64,000 nucleotides of DNA from the NCBI GenBank assembly GCA_037446495.1, contig JBBIIL010000004.1:77548-141547 (forward strand). The letters are read 5' to 3'. This stretch comes from CAIXZV01 sp037446495. Its GTDB lineage: Bacteria > Chloroflexota > Limnocylindria > Limnocylindrales > CSP1-4. Shown here in pieces: positions 37,950 through 47,218 of the stretch. A model generated the notes under the pieces. That model ran no database searches. It was given only the letters and a program-made list of their open reading frames with translations, and was not told the DNA's origin. The position numbers and the translations under genes are program-made. Within the stretch, counting starts at the first letter, position 1. Each line of letters starts with the position of its first letter.

Positions 37950-39266
37950 ATGACGCAGACCGCACCGTCCCCCGCGCAGACCTGGCCCGACACCTCGGTT
38001 GTGCCGCCGGTCTGGGGCAGGATCTTCAACCTCGAGGTCGAGCGGGGCGAGGGCTCCTGGCTGGTCACCCGCGACGGCGGGCGATACCTGGACTACACCT
38101 GCGGCATCGGCGTGACCAACACCGGCCACGCCCACCCGCGCGTCGTGAAGGCCGTCCAGGACCAGGCGGCGAAGCTGCTCCACGGGCAGCAGAACATCGT
38201 CTATCACGAGCCTGGCCTGCGCCTGTACGAGCGGCTGGCGCACGTCCTCCCGGGCGGCCCGTGGCAGGCGTTCCTGTCCAACTCGGGCGCCGAGGCGGTG
38301 GAGGCGGCGGTCAAGCTCGCGCGCATCGCCACGGGACGGCCCGCGGTCATCGCCTTCCGCTACTCGTTCCACGGCCGGACGGCCCAGACGATGGCGCTGA
38401 CGGCCGCGAAGGACGTCTACCGCGGCGCCTTCGAGCCGCTGCCGGGCTCGATCTACCACGCCGCCTACCCGTACTGCTACCGCGCGGCCGGCGGCGCCCA
38501 CGACCCGGCCGACTGCACCTGCGACTGGGAGGCGCAGCTGGACCTGCTGTTCCACCAGCTGGTGTTCCCCGACAGGGTGGCCGCGATCATCATCGAGCCC
38601 GTCATCGGCGAGGGCGGCTACATCGTGCCGCCTCCGGGCTTCCTGCCGCGCCTGCGCGAGATCACCCGCGAGCACGGCATCCTGCTGATCGCGGACGAGG
38701 TGCAGACCGGCTTCGGCCGCACCGGCGAGCTGTTCGCGGTCCGCCACTGGGACGTCGAGCCCGACATCCTGGTCATGGCCAAGGGCATCGCGTCCGGGCT
38801 GCCGCTGTCGGGGATCATCGCCCGGGCCGACATCATGGCCAAGTTCTCGCCCAGCTCGCACGGCGGCACGTTCGGCGGCAACGTCATCGCCTGCGCGGCA
38901 GCCCTCGCCACCCTCGACGTCATCGAGGATGAGGGCCTGGTCGCCAACGCCCGGGCTCGCGGCGAGCAGTTCCTGGCCGGCCTGCGGGCGCTCCAGGCGG
39001 TGCACCCCTCGATCGGCGACGTCCGTGGCCTCGGCCTGATGCTGGCCATGGAGTTCGTCAAGCCGGGCGAGGGCGACGGCCGCGTGCCCGACGCTGCGCT
39101 GACCAGGCGCGTCCAGGTTGAGTGCTTCAACCGCAAGCTGATGATCCTGACCGCGGGCTCGTACGTGAATGTCGTGCGGATCATCCCGCCGCTGGTCACG
39201 ACCTCCCAAGAGGTGGACCTCGCCCTGGGGATGATCGGCGAGGCCCTCGACGCCGCAGGCGCCTGA
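37950..39266 (+). CDS. Class III aminotransferase (4-aminobutyrate/putrescine type)
   Basis: 438 residues. The PLP lysine is K278 (ILVMAKGIASG), with the Asp in LLIADEVQTGFGRTG and VFPDRVAAIIIEPVIGEGG. N-terminal LDYTCGIGVTNTGHAHPRVV matches GabT/YgjG-like enzymes. A Cys-containing insert (YPYCYRAAGGAHDPADCTCD) is found in related 4-aminobutyrate aminotransferases. AGGAGG is 8 nt upstream of the ATG. Located behind a polyamine-type importer and its regulator, it probably degrades the imported amine; GABA, putrescine and ornithine are all possible substrates. Confidence 0.88.
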   Translation: MTQTAPSPAQTWPDTSVVPPVWGRIFNLEVERGEGSWLVTRDGGRYLDYTCGIGVTNTGHAHPRVVKAVQDQAAKLLHGQQNIVYHEPGLRLYERLAHVLPGGPWQAFLSNSGAEAVEAAVKLARIATGRPAVIAFRYSFHGRTAQTMALTAAKDVYRGAFEPLPGSIYHAAYPYCYRAAGGAHDPADCTCDWEAQLDLLFHQLVFPDRVAAIIIEPVIGEGGYIVPPPGFLPRLREITREHGILLIADEVQTGFGRTGELFAVRHWDVEPDILVMAKGIASGLPLSGIIARADIMAKFSPSSHGGTFGGNVIACAAALATLDVIEDEGLVANARARGEQFLAGLRALQAVHPSIGDVRGLGLMLAMEFVKPGEGDGRVPDAALTRRVQVECFNRKLMILTAGSYVNVVRIIPPLVTTSQEVDLALGMIGEALDAAGA

Positions 39267-39281
39267 GCGCATGATCGCGGC

Positions 39282-39968
39282 ATGACCGAGGGGGACGAGC
39301 GACCCGACACCGGACCGGAGGGCGAGGCTGCTGCCCGGGCGCGAGTCGACTCGCTCTTCGAGCGCTTCAACAGCCTCACGCCGACCGAGCTCGGGCACAT
39401 CGGCCTCCAGCGCCAGGACCCCGAGCACCACCGGACCAGGATGGAGGTCGTGGAGGCGGCCGTCGAGGCGTCGGGCCGGAGCGTCCTGCTCGGCGAGGCG
39501 AGGGCCGAGGCGCGCGAGGTCGTCCTCCGCCGCTATGGCGAGGGCACCCTCAACCCGACGTGGGTGGGGCTCAACTGGGCGGTCTCCGGCGGGCCGGCAG
39601 AAGACCGGGCGGCGATCGTCGTGGCGCTGGCGGACGCCGCATCGGCTGCCGTGGTCGAGGACCTCGTGGGCGCGGAGGTCGTAGAAGCGCTGTCCATCGA
39701 CGCCCAGCATCTGCTGGGCCTCGCCTCGGGCGACGCTTACGAGGGCGCGCTCGCCCGAGCGATCGAGCCGCCTGCCCCGGACCTCGAGGATCCGCCAGGC
39801 CGCACGGCCGTCGTATACGGCGGCGCGGCGATCGGCGGGGTTCTGGTGTTCCTCGCGGGCGACATGCTGGTGACGCCGCTCATCGGCCTCGCGGGCGGGA
39901 TCGTGTTCGCGATGATCGTCATCGCGCAGGGGCGCCGCGGCCCGGGCGAGCGGCCGCCGAGGCGGTGA
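39282..39968 (+). CDS. Hypothetical protein with C-terminal membrane hairpin
   Basis: 228 residues. The first 165 are acidic and helical with no recognised domain (SLFERFNSLTPTELGHIGLQ; AIVVALADAASAAVVEDLVG). Two hydrophobic helices follow (AVVYGGAAIGGVLVFLAGD; PLIGLAGGIVFAMIVIAQG), then a short basic tail. It starts 15 nt after the aminotransferase stop and is the last gene on this strand before a repeat-bearing gap. Confidence 0.6.
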   Translation: MTEGDERPDTGPEGEAAARARVDSLFERFNSLTPTELGHIGLQRQDPEHHRTRMEVVEAAVEASGRSVLLGEARAEAREVVLRRYGEGTLNPTWVGLNWAVSGGPAEDRAAIVVALADAASAAVVEDLVGAEVVEALSIDAQHLLGLASGDAYEGALARAIEPPAPDLEDPPGRTAVVYGGAAIGGVLVFLAGDMLVTPLIGLAGGIVFAMIVIAQGRRGPGERPPRR

Positions 39969-40073
39969 TCGAGCCCAACCGCCTCACGAACCCCGGCGAG
40001 GCTGCGGCGCTCGAGCGGGTGGCGGCGATCGGCGAGCCGCAGCGCAGCTCACCGCCTCTCCCGGGTGGGCACA

Positions 40074-40380
40074 TTCGACTGAGCATCAGTCGCCCGCCAC
40101 CGCGTCGAGCCGCAGCGTGGCTCACCACCCCTCCGGGCGCGCCCCAGTTCGACTGACAGTCGATGGAACCAGCGGCCTCGCGTCGGTTCCTCGCCGCTCA
40201 GGCGAAGAACGGCCCATCCGACTCGCGAAGTCCGCCCCGTGGATGCGCCTCCTTCGCCGGTGCGTCGAAGTGGCGACGGTCCGTGCCCGAACACTTCGAC
40301 TGTCCGTCGAATGGCGGGAAGGGCAAGGTACCCACAGCGTGCGGGCACCTGCACGCCCGGGACCCTCGACTGCCAGTCGA
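40074..40380. repeat. Array of palindromes at about 72-nt spacing
   Basis: Four clear imperfect palindromes built on TCGACTG-N(1-5)-CAGTCGA lie at 40076-40092, 40149-40163, 40295-40311 and 40366-40380, with a degenerate copy (GACTCGCGAAGTC) near 40220. Centres are at about 40084, 40156, 40226, 40303 and 40373, i.e. steps of 70-77 nt. A C/G-rich box of GGGCAC / GCGCCC / GTGCCC / ACGCCCGGG type precedes the copies. The array fills the gap between two convergent genes. The spacers differ, so this is not CRISPR; REP/BIME-like elements or protein-binding sites are the best readings. Confidence 0.65.
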
Positions 40381-40430
40381 AGAGACGCGGGGCCAGGCGC
40401 CCGTCAGGGCACGCCCGGGACCCGCGACGC

Positions 40431-41279
40431 TCAGCCCGACGTCTGGAGGCGGCGCAGGATCTCGTCGTGGAGCAGCCCGTTGGTGGCCACGAACGACACC
40501 GCGTCGATCCGCCGATCGCCGAACGCGTCGGTCACCCGCCCGCCCGCCTCCTCGATCACGATCAGCGGCGCGGCGAGGTCCCAGGTCTTCATCCCGACCT
40601 CCATCATCGCCTCGGCCGCGCCCTCCGCCAGCAGCGTGTAGCCCCAGAAGTCGCCGAAGCCGCGATCGCGCCAGGCCGAGGCGACCAGCGTGTCGAAGCC
40701 GGGCATGAGGCCCGACGCGACGTTGTCCGTGCGCGACCCGTACAGCAGCTGCGCGTCCTCCAGGCTCGCCACGCGCGAGACTCGAACCGGCCGCTCCCCG
40801 TCCAGCCCGCGCGCCCACGCGCCCAGGCCGCGCGCCGCCCACCAGCGCTCGCGCAGGACCGGCGCGGAGATCATCCCGGCCTGGATCTCGCCGTCCACCT
40901 CCACCGCCAGCAGCGTCCCGAACAGGGGCACGCCGCGGATGAAGTTGTGGGTGGCGTCGATCGGGTCGATGTACCAGCGCGTCGGGGCGTCGCCGGCCTC
41001 GGTCCCGTACTCCTCCCCGATCAGCCCGTGGTCCGGATAGCGCGCCCCGATCCGTGACCGGATCTCCCGCTCGACGCCCTGGTCTGCCACGGTCACGAAC
41101 GAGCGGTCGGGCTTGCGCTCGAGGACCAGGTCGCGCCGGAAATGGGCGCGCGCGATGTCGTCGGCGGCGTCGCACGCCTCGTGGGCGAACGCGAGCCAGT
41201 CGCGCAGGGTGGCCTCGGGGACGCGGGCGTGGGCGGCGGACCAGGCGGGTCCGAAGGGCTGGTCGGTCATGACCGTCAT
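40431..41279 (-). CDS. Inositol-monophosphatase-family phosphatase (HisN/ImpA-like)
   Basis: 282 residues. The metal-binding motifs are complete: GLIGEEYGTE (Glu), WYIDPIDATHNFIRG (DPIDxT) and the C-terminal TWDLAAPLIVIEEAGGRVTD. The ATHNFIRG form resembles histidinol-phosphatase HisN and related Mg2+-dependent sugar/inositol phosphatases. An alternative ATG is at 41270. It is the 3' gene of a minus-strand set with the flavoprotein just upstream (28-nt gap). Confidence 0.88.
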   Translation of the reverse strand: MTVMTDQPFGPAWSAAHARVPEATLRDWLAFAHEACDAADDIARAHFRRDLVLERKPDRSFVTVADQGVEREIRSRIGARYPDHGLIGEEYGTEAGDAPTRWYIDPIDATHNFIRGVPLFGTLLAVEVDGEIQAGMISAPVLRERWWAARGLGAWARGLDGERPVRVSRVASLEDAQLLYGSRTDNVASGLMPGFDTLVASAWRDRGFGDFWGYTLLAEGAAEAMMEVGMKTWDLAAPLIVIEEAGGRVTDAFGDRRIDAVSFVATNGLLHDEILRRLQTSG

Positions 41280-41307
41280 GATGCCCCATCGGGGGCCGGG
41301 TGCGTGC

Positions 41308-43761
41308 TCAGGCCCGGATGCGCTCGCCGGTCGGGTCGAAGAGCGGGTCGCGAACCACCTCGAAGCCCACCGCGGTGCCGAAGACGTCGATCTCGCCACG
41401 GGCGCCGACAAGGATCTCGGGCGGGAGATGGGCGAACGCGATCGACTTGCCGACGGTGTAGCCGGCGCCGCCGGACGTCACGCGCCCCACGACCCGGCCC
41501 TCCACGCGCACGGGCTCATTGCCCAGGCAGACGGAGCGCGGATCGTCGAGGACGAGGCAGCGCAGGCGCTTGCGCGGCCCGGCGGCCTTCGCGGCCACGA
41601 GCGCCTCGCGCCCGAGGAAGTCGCCCTTCTCCAGCCGGACGGCGAAACCGAGGCCCGCCTCGTACGGCGTCTCCTCGGGCGTGATGTCGGCCCCCCAGGC
41701 GCGGTAGCCCTTCTCGAGGCGCATGGCGTCGATGGCGCGGTAGCCGCCCGCGACCAGGCCCCTGGGACGGCCCGCCTCCCAGAGGGTGTCCCACAGGGTC
41801 GCGCCGTACTCGGATGGGGCGTAGAGCTCCCAGCCCAGCTCGCCCACGTAGGTCACGCGCACGGCGAGCAGCGGGACCGGGCCCACGGTGACCTGGCGGG
41901 CAGTGAGGTACGGGAACGCGGCGTCTGACACGTCGTCGGTCGTGGTGGTGGCGAGGACGTCCCGCGCTGCCGGGCCCCACAGGCCGAAGCACGCGCGCGA
42001 GGACGTGACGTCCGCCACGCGCACGGAGCCGTCGATGGGCGCGTGCTTGTGGATCCAGGCGAGGTCGTGGTTGCCGAACGCGGTGCCGGTGACCAGCAGG
42101 AAGGCGTCGGCCGCCGTCCGCGTCACGGTCAGGTCGCACTCGATGCCGCCCCGCCGGTTGAGCAGCTGCGTGTAGGTGACCGAGCCGACCGGCCGGTCGA
42201 TGTCGTTCGCGCACAGCCAGCCCAGCAGCGCCACCGCCCCCGGCCCCGTCACCTCGATCTTGGCGAACGACGTCTCGTCGAACAGCGCCGCCGTGGTTCG
42301 GGTCGCGATGGACTCCGCGGCGATCGCCGGATGCCAGATCCGGCCCGCCCAGCCCCGCGGCCGGAGCGCCTCGAGCGCCGCCTCGCCGCCCCAGCGCTCG
42401 TCGGCCGCGTTGGGTGCGAACCAGTTCGGCCTCTCCCAGCCGCTCTTCTCGCCGAAGCTCGCGCCCAGCGCCGCCAGCTGCGGATACGCTGGGGAGAGGC
42501 GCAGCGGCCGGCCCGCCTGGCGTTCCTCGGCCGGGTAGTGGATGTCGTAGTAGGTGGCGTAGTTCTCAGACGAGCGGGCGAGCGTGAACGCGCGGCTCCG
42601 GTACTGCGCCCCGAAGCGCCGGATGTCCATCCTCCAGAGGTCCAGCTCGGGCTCGCCGTCCACGATCCAGTTCGCCATCTCCCGGCCGATGCCGCCGGCG
42701 CCGGCGATGCCGTGGGCCGAGAACCCGGCCGCGACGAAGAACCCCCGGACATCGCTCTCGCCCAGGATGTACTCGTTGTCCGGGGTGAAGCCCTCGGGGC
42801 CGTTGATCATCCGCGTGACCGTGGCGTTCTCCATCGCCGGGACGCGCCGGATGGCGCCATCCAGGATCGACTCGAAGCGCGGCCAGTCGGGGTCCAGCAG
42901 GCGGTGGTTGAAATCGGCGGGGATGCCGTCGAGCGCCCACGGCTGTGGGTTGTGCTCGTAGCCGCCCATGAGCAGGCCGCCGGTCTCCTCGCGGAAGTAC
43001 ACCAGGTTGTCCGGGTCGCGCAGCTGGGGCAGGTCGCGGGTCACGCCCTCGATCGGTCCGGTCAGCAGGTACTGATGCGCCATCGGGATGAGCGGCACGG
43101 TCACGCCCGCCAGCCGCCCGATCTCCGGGGCGTACATCCCGCCCGCGTTGACAACTACGTCGGCCTCGATCTCCACGCGCTCGCCGTCGCGCTCGCAGGT
43201 GAGCCCGCGGACACGCCCCTCGCGCACGTCAACCGCCACCACGCGATGGTGCGGCAGGATCCGCACGCCGCGCCTCCGGGCGCCGGCCGCCAAGGCGAAC
43301 GCCAGGTTCGACGGGTCGAGCCATCCGTCCGTGGGCAGCCAGACCGCGCCCAGCACGCCGTCCGGGCGCATCAGCGGGAAGCGGTCCTGCGCCTGCTGTG
43401 CACTGACCAGATCGATCGGCAGGCCGAAGGTCGCCGCCCACGCCGCCTGGCGCTGGAGCTCCTCGTAGCGCGCCTTCGTGCTGGCCAGGCGCAGCGAGCC
43501 CACCTCGTGCCACGCCGGGTCCACGCCCGTCTCCGCGGCCAGCCGACGGTACAGCTCGACGCTGTACATGATCATCCGGGTGAGCGTCACCGAGCCCCGC
43601 AGCTGCCCGACGAGGCCCGCGGAGTGGAACGTTGACCCGGACGTCAGCTCGGCACGGTCCACGAGCACGACATCAGTCCAGCCGCGGTGGGCGAGGTGGA
43701 ACGCGATGGACGTGCCGCCCACGCCACCCCCGATGACCACAGCCCGCGCGTGCTCCGTCAC
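41308..43761 (-). CDS. FAD-dependent oxidoreductase with GcvT domain (DMGDH/SARDH-like)
   Basis: 817 residues, GTG start with GGAGGGG upstream. The N-terminal DAO domain has an FAD motif (VVIGGGVGGTSIAFHLAHRG); a central FAO_M-like segment follows, and a C-terminal aminomethyltransferase (GcvT) domain spans about 430-817 (LLNRRGGIECDLTVTRTAAD; YVGELGWELYAPSEYG). This architecture is that of dimethylglycine or sarcosine dehydrogenases, which oxidise N-methyl groups and pass the C1 unit to tetrahydrofolate. Substrate not certain. Confidence 0.9.
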   Translation of the reverse strand: MTEHARAVVIGGGVGGTSIAFHLAHRGWTDVVLVDRAELTSGSTFHSAGLVGQLRGSVTLTRMIMYSVELYRRLAAETGVDPAWHEVGSLRLASTKARYEELQRQAAWAATFGLPIDLVSAQQAQDRFPLMRPDGVLGAVWLPTDGWLDPSNLAFALAAGARRRGVRILPHHRVVAVDVREGRVRGLTCERDGERVEIEADVVVNAGGMYAPEIGRLAGVTVPLIPMAHQYLLTGPIEGVTRDLPQLRDPDNLVYFREETGGLLMGGYEHNPQPWALDGIPADFNHRLLDPDWPRFESILDGAIRRVPAMENATVTRMINGPEGFTPDNEYILGESDVRGFFVAAGFSAHGIAGAGGIGREMANWIVDGEPELDLWRMDIRRFGAQYRSRAFTLARSSENYATYYDIHYPAEERQAGRPLRLSPAYPQLAALGASFGEKSGWERPNWFAPNAADERWGGEAALEALRPRGWAGRIWHPAIAAESIATRTTAALFDETSFAKIEVTGPGAVALLGWLCANDIDRPVGSVTYTQLLNRRGGIECDLTVTRTAADAFLLVTGTAFGNHDLAWIHKHAPIDGSVRVADVTSSRACFGLWGPAARDVLATTTTDDVSDAAFPYLTARQVTVGPVPLLAVRVTYVGELGWELYAPSEYGATLWDTLWEAGRPRGLVAGGYRAIDAMRLEKGYRAWGADITPEETPYEAGLGFAVRLEKGDFLGREALVAAKAAGPRKRLRCLVLDDPRSVCLGNEPVRVEGRVVGRVTSGGAGYTVGKSIAFAHLPPEILVGARGEIDVFGTAVGFEVVRDPLFDPTGERIRA

Positions 43762-43848
43762 CCGACCCCTCCAGTCTCGCGCGCGGAAGGCGCCGCGTCG
43801 GTGGTGATTGTCCCCCGGGCGGCGTCAGGGCGCGCACCGGTGTCCGCG

Positions 43849-44802
43849 TCAGCCAACCCCGACCTCGCGCAGCGCGCGCTCGAAGCGTGGCGTCGCGGCA
43901 TTGGCGAGCAGCCGGTCGAAGTGCTCCGCGGCGTAGGCCCTGAAGTCCACGTCCAGCGTGCTGATCCCCTGCTGGAGCACGCCCCACATCGCCTCGCGAA
44001 AGTCGCTGATCACACGGAACAGGATGATCCGAGCGAGGCGGTCGGGCCTCGGCTGCGGCTCGGCGTCATAGGCGGCGAGGAACGCGGCGTCCTCGTCCTC
44101 GGACAGGTCGTTGTTGACGCTGAAGTTGCCGAGATCGAAGAACGGGTCGCCCATGCCGGCATACTCCCAGTCCACGATCCGCATGCGCTGCCCGTCGTCG
44201 ATCAGGTTCCCGGGCAGGAAGTCGTTGTGGCACGGCCGCAGCTCGAGCGGGTTCTGGAGCAGCGCAAGCTCCACGCGCCGGCCGATCGCCTGCGCCAGCT
44301 CGAACTCGGGCGGGATGTGGACGCCGTTGTCGCGGGCCAGCGCCCGGTAGGCCTCCACAATGCGCAGGGGGACGAACAGCCCCGGGATCGCGGGGCCCTC
44401 GTGGAACCGGCGCACTGAATCGGCGACGCGCTCGATGACGTGGGACGCGTGAATGTCGAGGTCAGCCATGGGCGTGCCCTCGATGAACCGGGTGACGAGA
44501 TAGCCCTCGGGGCGCAGAAACGCCACCACCTCGGCGCCCACACCCACGCCGGCGGCCGCAACCGTCGCGGCGTGCTCCACCTCGCGGCTGATACCGAGCA
44601 GGTGCGTGTCGTTCCCCGCCAGGCGGATGACGAAGCGCTCCTGCTGCCCGGCGACGTCCACGCGGTAGTTGCGGTTGGTGATGCCGCCGCTCAGCGCCAC
44701 CAGCGTGAGCCGTTTGCCGCTCAGTTCCGGCACGCGCTGCATGGCGCCGACCAGCTCGTCGTGGAGCTCGCCGTGGAGGATGTCGGACGCGTCGTCGCTC
44801 AT
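43849..44802 (-). CDS. Choline/ethanolamine-kinase-like phosphotransferase
   Basis: 317 residues of the APH/LicA kinase superfamily. The catalytic loop is H192-N-D194 (CHNDFLPGNLIDD) and the metal-binding Asp is D211 (IVDWEYAGMGDPFFDLGNFS). The N-terminal LSGGITNRNYRVDV is the glycine-rich loop. LicA proteins phosphorylate choline; other small alcohols are possible. GGAGGAG precedes the ATG. It sits between a demethylating flavoprotein and an APC permease, fitting a methylated-amine or choline-linked role. Confidence 0.85.
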   Translation of the reverse strand: MSDDASDILHGELHDELVGAMQRVPELSGKRLTLVALSGGITNRNYRVDVAGQQERFVIRLAGNDTHLLGISREVEHAATVAAAGVGVGAEVVAFLRPEGYLVTRFIEGTPMADLDIHASHVIERVADSVRRFHEGPAIPGLFVPLRIVEAYRALARDNGVHIPPEFELAQAIGRRVELALLQNPLELRPCHNDFLPGNLIDDGQRMRIVDWEYAGMGDPFFDLGNFSVNNDLSEDEDAAFLAAYDAEPQPRPDRLARIILFRVISDFREAMWGVLQQGISTLDVDFRAYAAEHFDRLLANAATPRFERALREVGVG

Positions 44803-44883
44803 GCGCTCCTCCGGGGGATGCGCGATCGGGGCGACGGATGGGTCCCGCCGTCCCGCCCAACGGTGTTCGAGCTCAGGGCCGCG

Positions 44884-46458
44884 TTATCCGATCGTGGCCT
44901 CGCCCGTGATCGCGTCGGCCTCGACGGTAGACCCGACGAGCTGCATGTGCTCGCCGACCAGGTAGACCACGATGCCCACGACGACCAGGATGCCCAGCGT
45001 CGCCTCGAAGATCGGAATCGCCGGCAACCAGCTGAGCGTGCTGCCGAAGAACGACAGGCCGTTCATCAGCGGGTTCGTGAGGTCCCGGAACGCGGCGAAG
45101 TTGCCGAACCAGTCCGGCGCGTTCCACAGCGCGAAGTTGACGATCATCACCCCTCCCCAGACCAGGGCCGCAAGATTGATGATCGTGCCCCAGCCGCCGA
45201 GAGTGAACCAGGCCGTGCCACGGGGCCAGCCCTTGGTGCGGGCGAGGAACACGCCCAGATTGCACAGGAAGTAGCTGATGTAGATCAGGCCTGTCGCGCC
45301 GCCGGCGAGGAGGAACGGGCTGTCGGTGACGAGCAGCGGGACGCCAGCCAGGACGCCGACGGCGACGGCCGCGTTGGCGGGGGTCTTGAAGGTGTGGTTG
45401 ACGTGCGCCCAGGTGGCACCGAGCGGGAGTCGGCGGTCGCGGCCCATCGAGAACATCAGGCGAGCGGTCGCGCCCTGGATCGCCAGCGTGCAGACCGCGA
45501 CAGCGGCGAAGATGACCCACAGGTACAGGCTGCCAAACGCGTCGCCGAGGTTCGTCTTGATCGTCGTGGCGATCGGCGAGGGATCAGTCAGGGCCGCGTT
45601 CATGTCCGGCTGCGAGAGCAGGATGGCGAGGAGGAACACCGCGCCGATGATCCCCGACAGCCAGATCGCGGTCAGGATGCCGCGCGGGGCCTGGCGACTG
45701 GCGCCCACGGTCTCCTCCCCGAAGGTGCCCGCAGTGTCGAAGCCGTAGACCACGAACAGGCTCATGAACATGCCGACGAGGAAGATCGGCAGGTACTGGC
45801 CGCCGGTCTGCGACTCGGAGCCGGCCGTGGTGGTGAGCACCGAGACGGGCTGGTTCGTGTGCAGGACCAGCAGGATCACCGCGAACACGAGCATGCCCAG
45901 GATCTCCGCGCCCACGCCGATATTGTTGATCAGCGACAGCAGGCGGACGCCGAAGGCGTTGATGACCGTGGTCACCACCAGGACGCCGAGCGCGACGCCA
46001 ACCTGGGCGTTGGTGAACAGGAACGGCTGCTTGGACAGGTCCGTGCCCAGGATGCCGCTCAGGACGAGCGGGACCGTGATCGCCACCGCGGTGGTCGTGA
46101 GCACGCCCGCCCAGAAGTAGATCCAGCCGGTGAACCAGCCGAGCGTCTTGTTCGAGAGGCGCTTGGACCACTGGTAGATGGAGCCCGCCACGGGGAAGTG
46201 GCTGGACAGCTCGGCGAAGTTGAGCGCGACGAACGTCTGGCCGACGATGACGATCGGCCAGCTCCAGAAGAACGCCGGGCCGGCAACGCCGAGGCCGAGC
46301 GAGATCAGCGTGAAGGTGCCCGTGGACACGCTGATATAGCTGAATGCCACGGCGAAGTTCGACAGGAAGCCGAGCGTCCGCTGCAGCTCGGGCTTGATGC
46401 CCAGCGCCTGTAGTTGGGCGTCATCCTGTGCCGCCTGGTCCTGATGGGTACCGGCCAC
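44884..46458 (-). CDS. APC-superfamily amino acid/amine permease
   Basis: 524 residues with about 12-14 membrane helices. GTG at 46458 is chosen for the strong GGAGGAGG 7 nt upstream. APC marks are LGFLSNFAVAFSYISVSTGT, VALNFAELSSHFPVAGSIYQ and the GFDTAGTFGEETVGASRQAP segment. Close relatives import GABA, choline or other amines. It starts a minus-strand operon with the kinase, flavoprotein and phosphatase. Confidence 0.92.
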   Translation of the reverse strand: MAGTHQDQAAQDDAQLQALGIKPELQRTLGFLSNFAVAFSYISVSTGTFTLISLGLGVAGPAFFWSWPIVIVGQTFVALNFAELSSHFPVAGSIYQWSKRLSNKTLGWFTGWIYFWAGVLTTTAVAITVPLVLSGILGTDLSKQPFLFTNAQVGVALGVLVVTTVINAFGVRLLSLINNIGVGAEILGMLVFAVILLVLHTNQPVSVLTTTAGSESQTGGQYLPIFLVGMFMSLFVVYGFDTAGTFGEETVGASRQAPRGILTAIWLSGIIGAVFLLAILLSQPDMNAALTDPSPIATTIKTNLGDAFGSLYLWVIFAAVAVCTLAIQGATARLMFSMGRDRRLPLGATWAHVNHTFKTPANAAVAVGVLAGVPLLVTDSPFLLAGGATGLIYISYFLCNLGVFLARTKGWPRGTAWFTLGGWGTIINLAALVWGGVMIVNFALWNAPDWFGNFAAFRDLTNPLMNGLSFFGSTLSWLPAIPIFEATLGILVVVGIVVYLVGEHMQLVGSTVEADAITGEATIG

Positions 46459-46641
46459 GTGCAACCCTCCTCCCGGGCGCCCCGAGGGCTCGAGGCGCTG
46501 ACCCCTGAGACGTGCGCGAGCTCGTCGGCACGCCCCTCCGTGCAGGCTTGCGCGGATCGTGGGGCTCGTGCCGCGCGGCGTCAACCACGTTGCGATGGGG
46601 TTGCGAGGGACGGGCCGACCCCAGCCGCGGACGACTGCGGT

Positions 46642-47217
46642 CTATGCCAAGGGCTCGAACGCCTTCGGGTAGCGGACCGTGCCGCGCACGTCCTCGGTCC
46701 AGGCCGGCAGACGGCGGGCCATCCAGGCCGCGTCCGGCCATGCCGCGGCGGGCGGCTCCAGGCCGAGCGAGCGGGCCGGCACGAAGCCGAAGCGCGGGTA
46801 ATAGGACGGTTGACCCAGGAGCACGACGGCAGGCACACCGCGCGCCATCGCGAGGCTCAGGGCCGCGGTGGTGAGCGCCGAGCCCACGCCGCGGAACTGA
46901 AGCCCCGGAAGCACCCCAACAGGCCCCAGCGCAAGCACCTCTGCCACCCGGGCGCCAGCTGCATCCTCGAGCCGACAGGGCGACAGGAGCAGGTGGCCGA
47001 CGATGTCGCCTGCCGCGTCCAGCGCGACGACAGACTGCCAGCCGTCGGGCGCGAGCCGACGGATCTCGTCCACGATGTCGGCCTCTTCTGGACCGGGAAA
47101 CGCGGCCTCGTGGATGCGCCGGACCCCCGGCGCGTCGCCGGGGGCCTCGAGGCGGATCGTGATGGGGAGCGGTTCCGGCCCCTCGGCCGCGAAGACGCCG
47201 CCGGGGCCGGACGCCAT
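46642..47217 (-). CDS. GNAT N-acetyltransferase, YhbS-like
   Basis: 191 residues. The acetyl-CoA loop is LGPVGVLPGLQFRGVGSALT and the family's VLLGQPSYYPRFGFVPA motif is clear. Substrate unknown. It begins 1 nt after the stop of the class II aldolase gene, so the two are co-transcribed. Confidence 0.9.
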   Translation of the reverse strand: MASGPGGVFAAEGPEPLPITIRLEAPGDAPGVRRIHEAAFPGPEEADIVDEIRRLAPDGWQSVVALDAAGDIVGHLLLSPCRLEDAAGARVAEVLALGPVGVLPGLQFRGVGSALTTAALSLAMARGVPAVVLLGQPSYYPRFGFVPARSLGLEPPAAAWPDAAWMARRLPAWTEDVRGTVRYPKAFEPLA

Positions 47218-47218
47218 G

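Noticed and set aside
40060..40440. CRISPR array
   Set aside because: The repeated unit is a short (15-17 nt), degenerate palindrome with variable loops and spacing; no cas gene is near, and spacers are not of uniform length.
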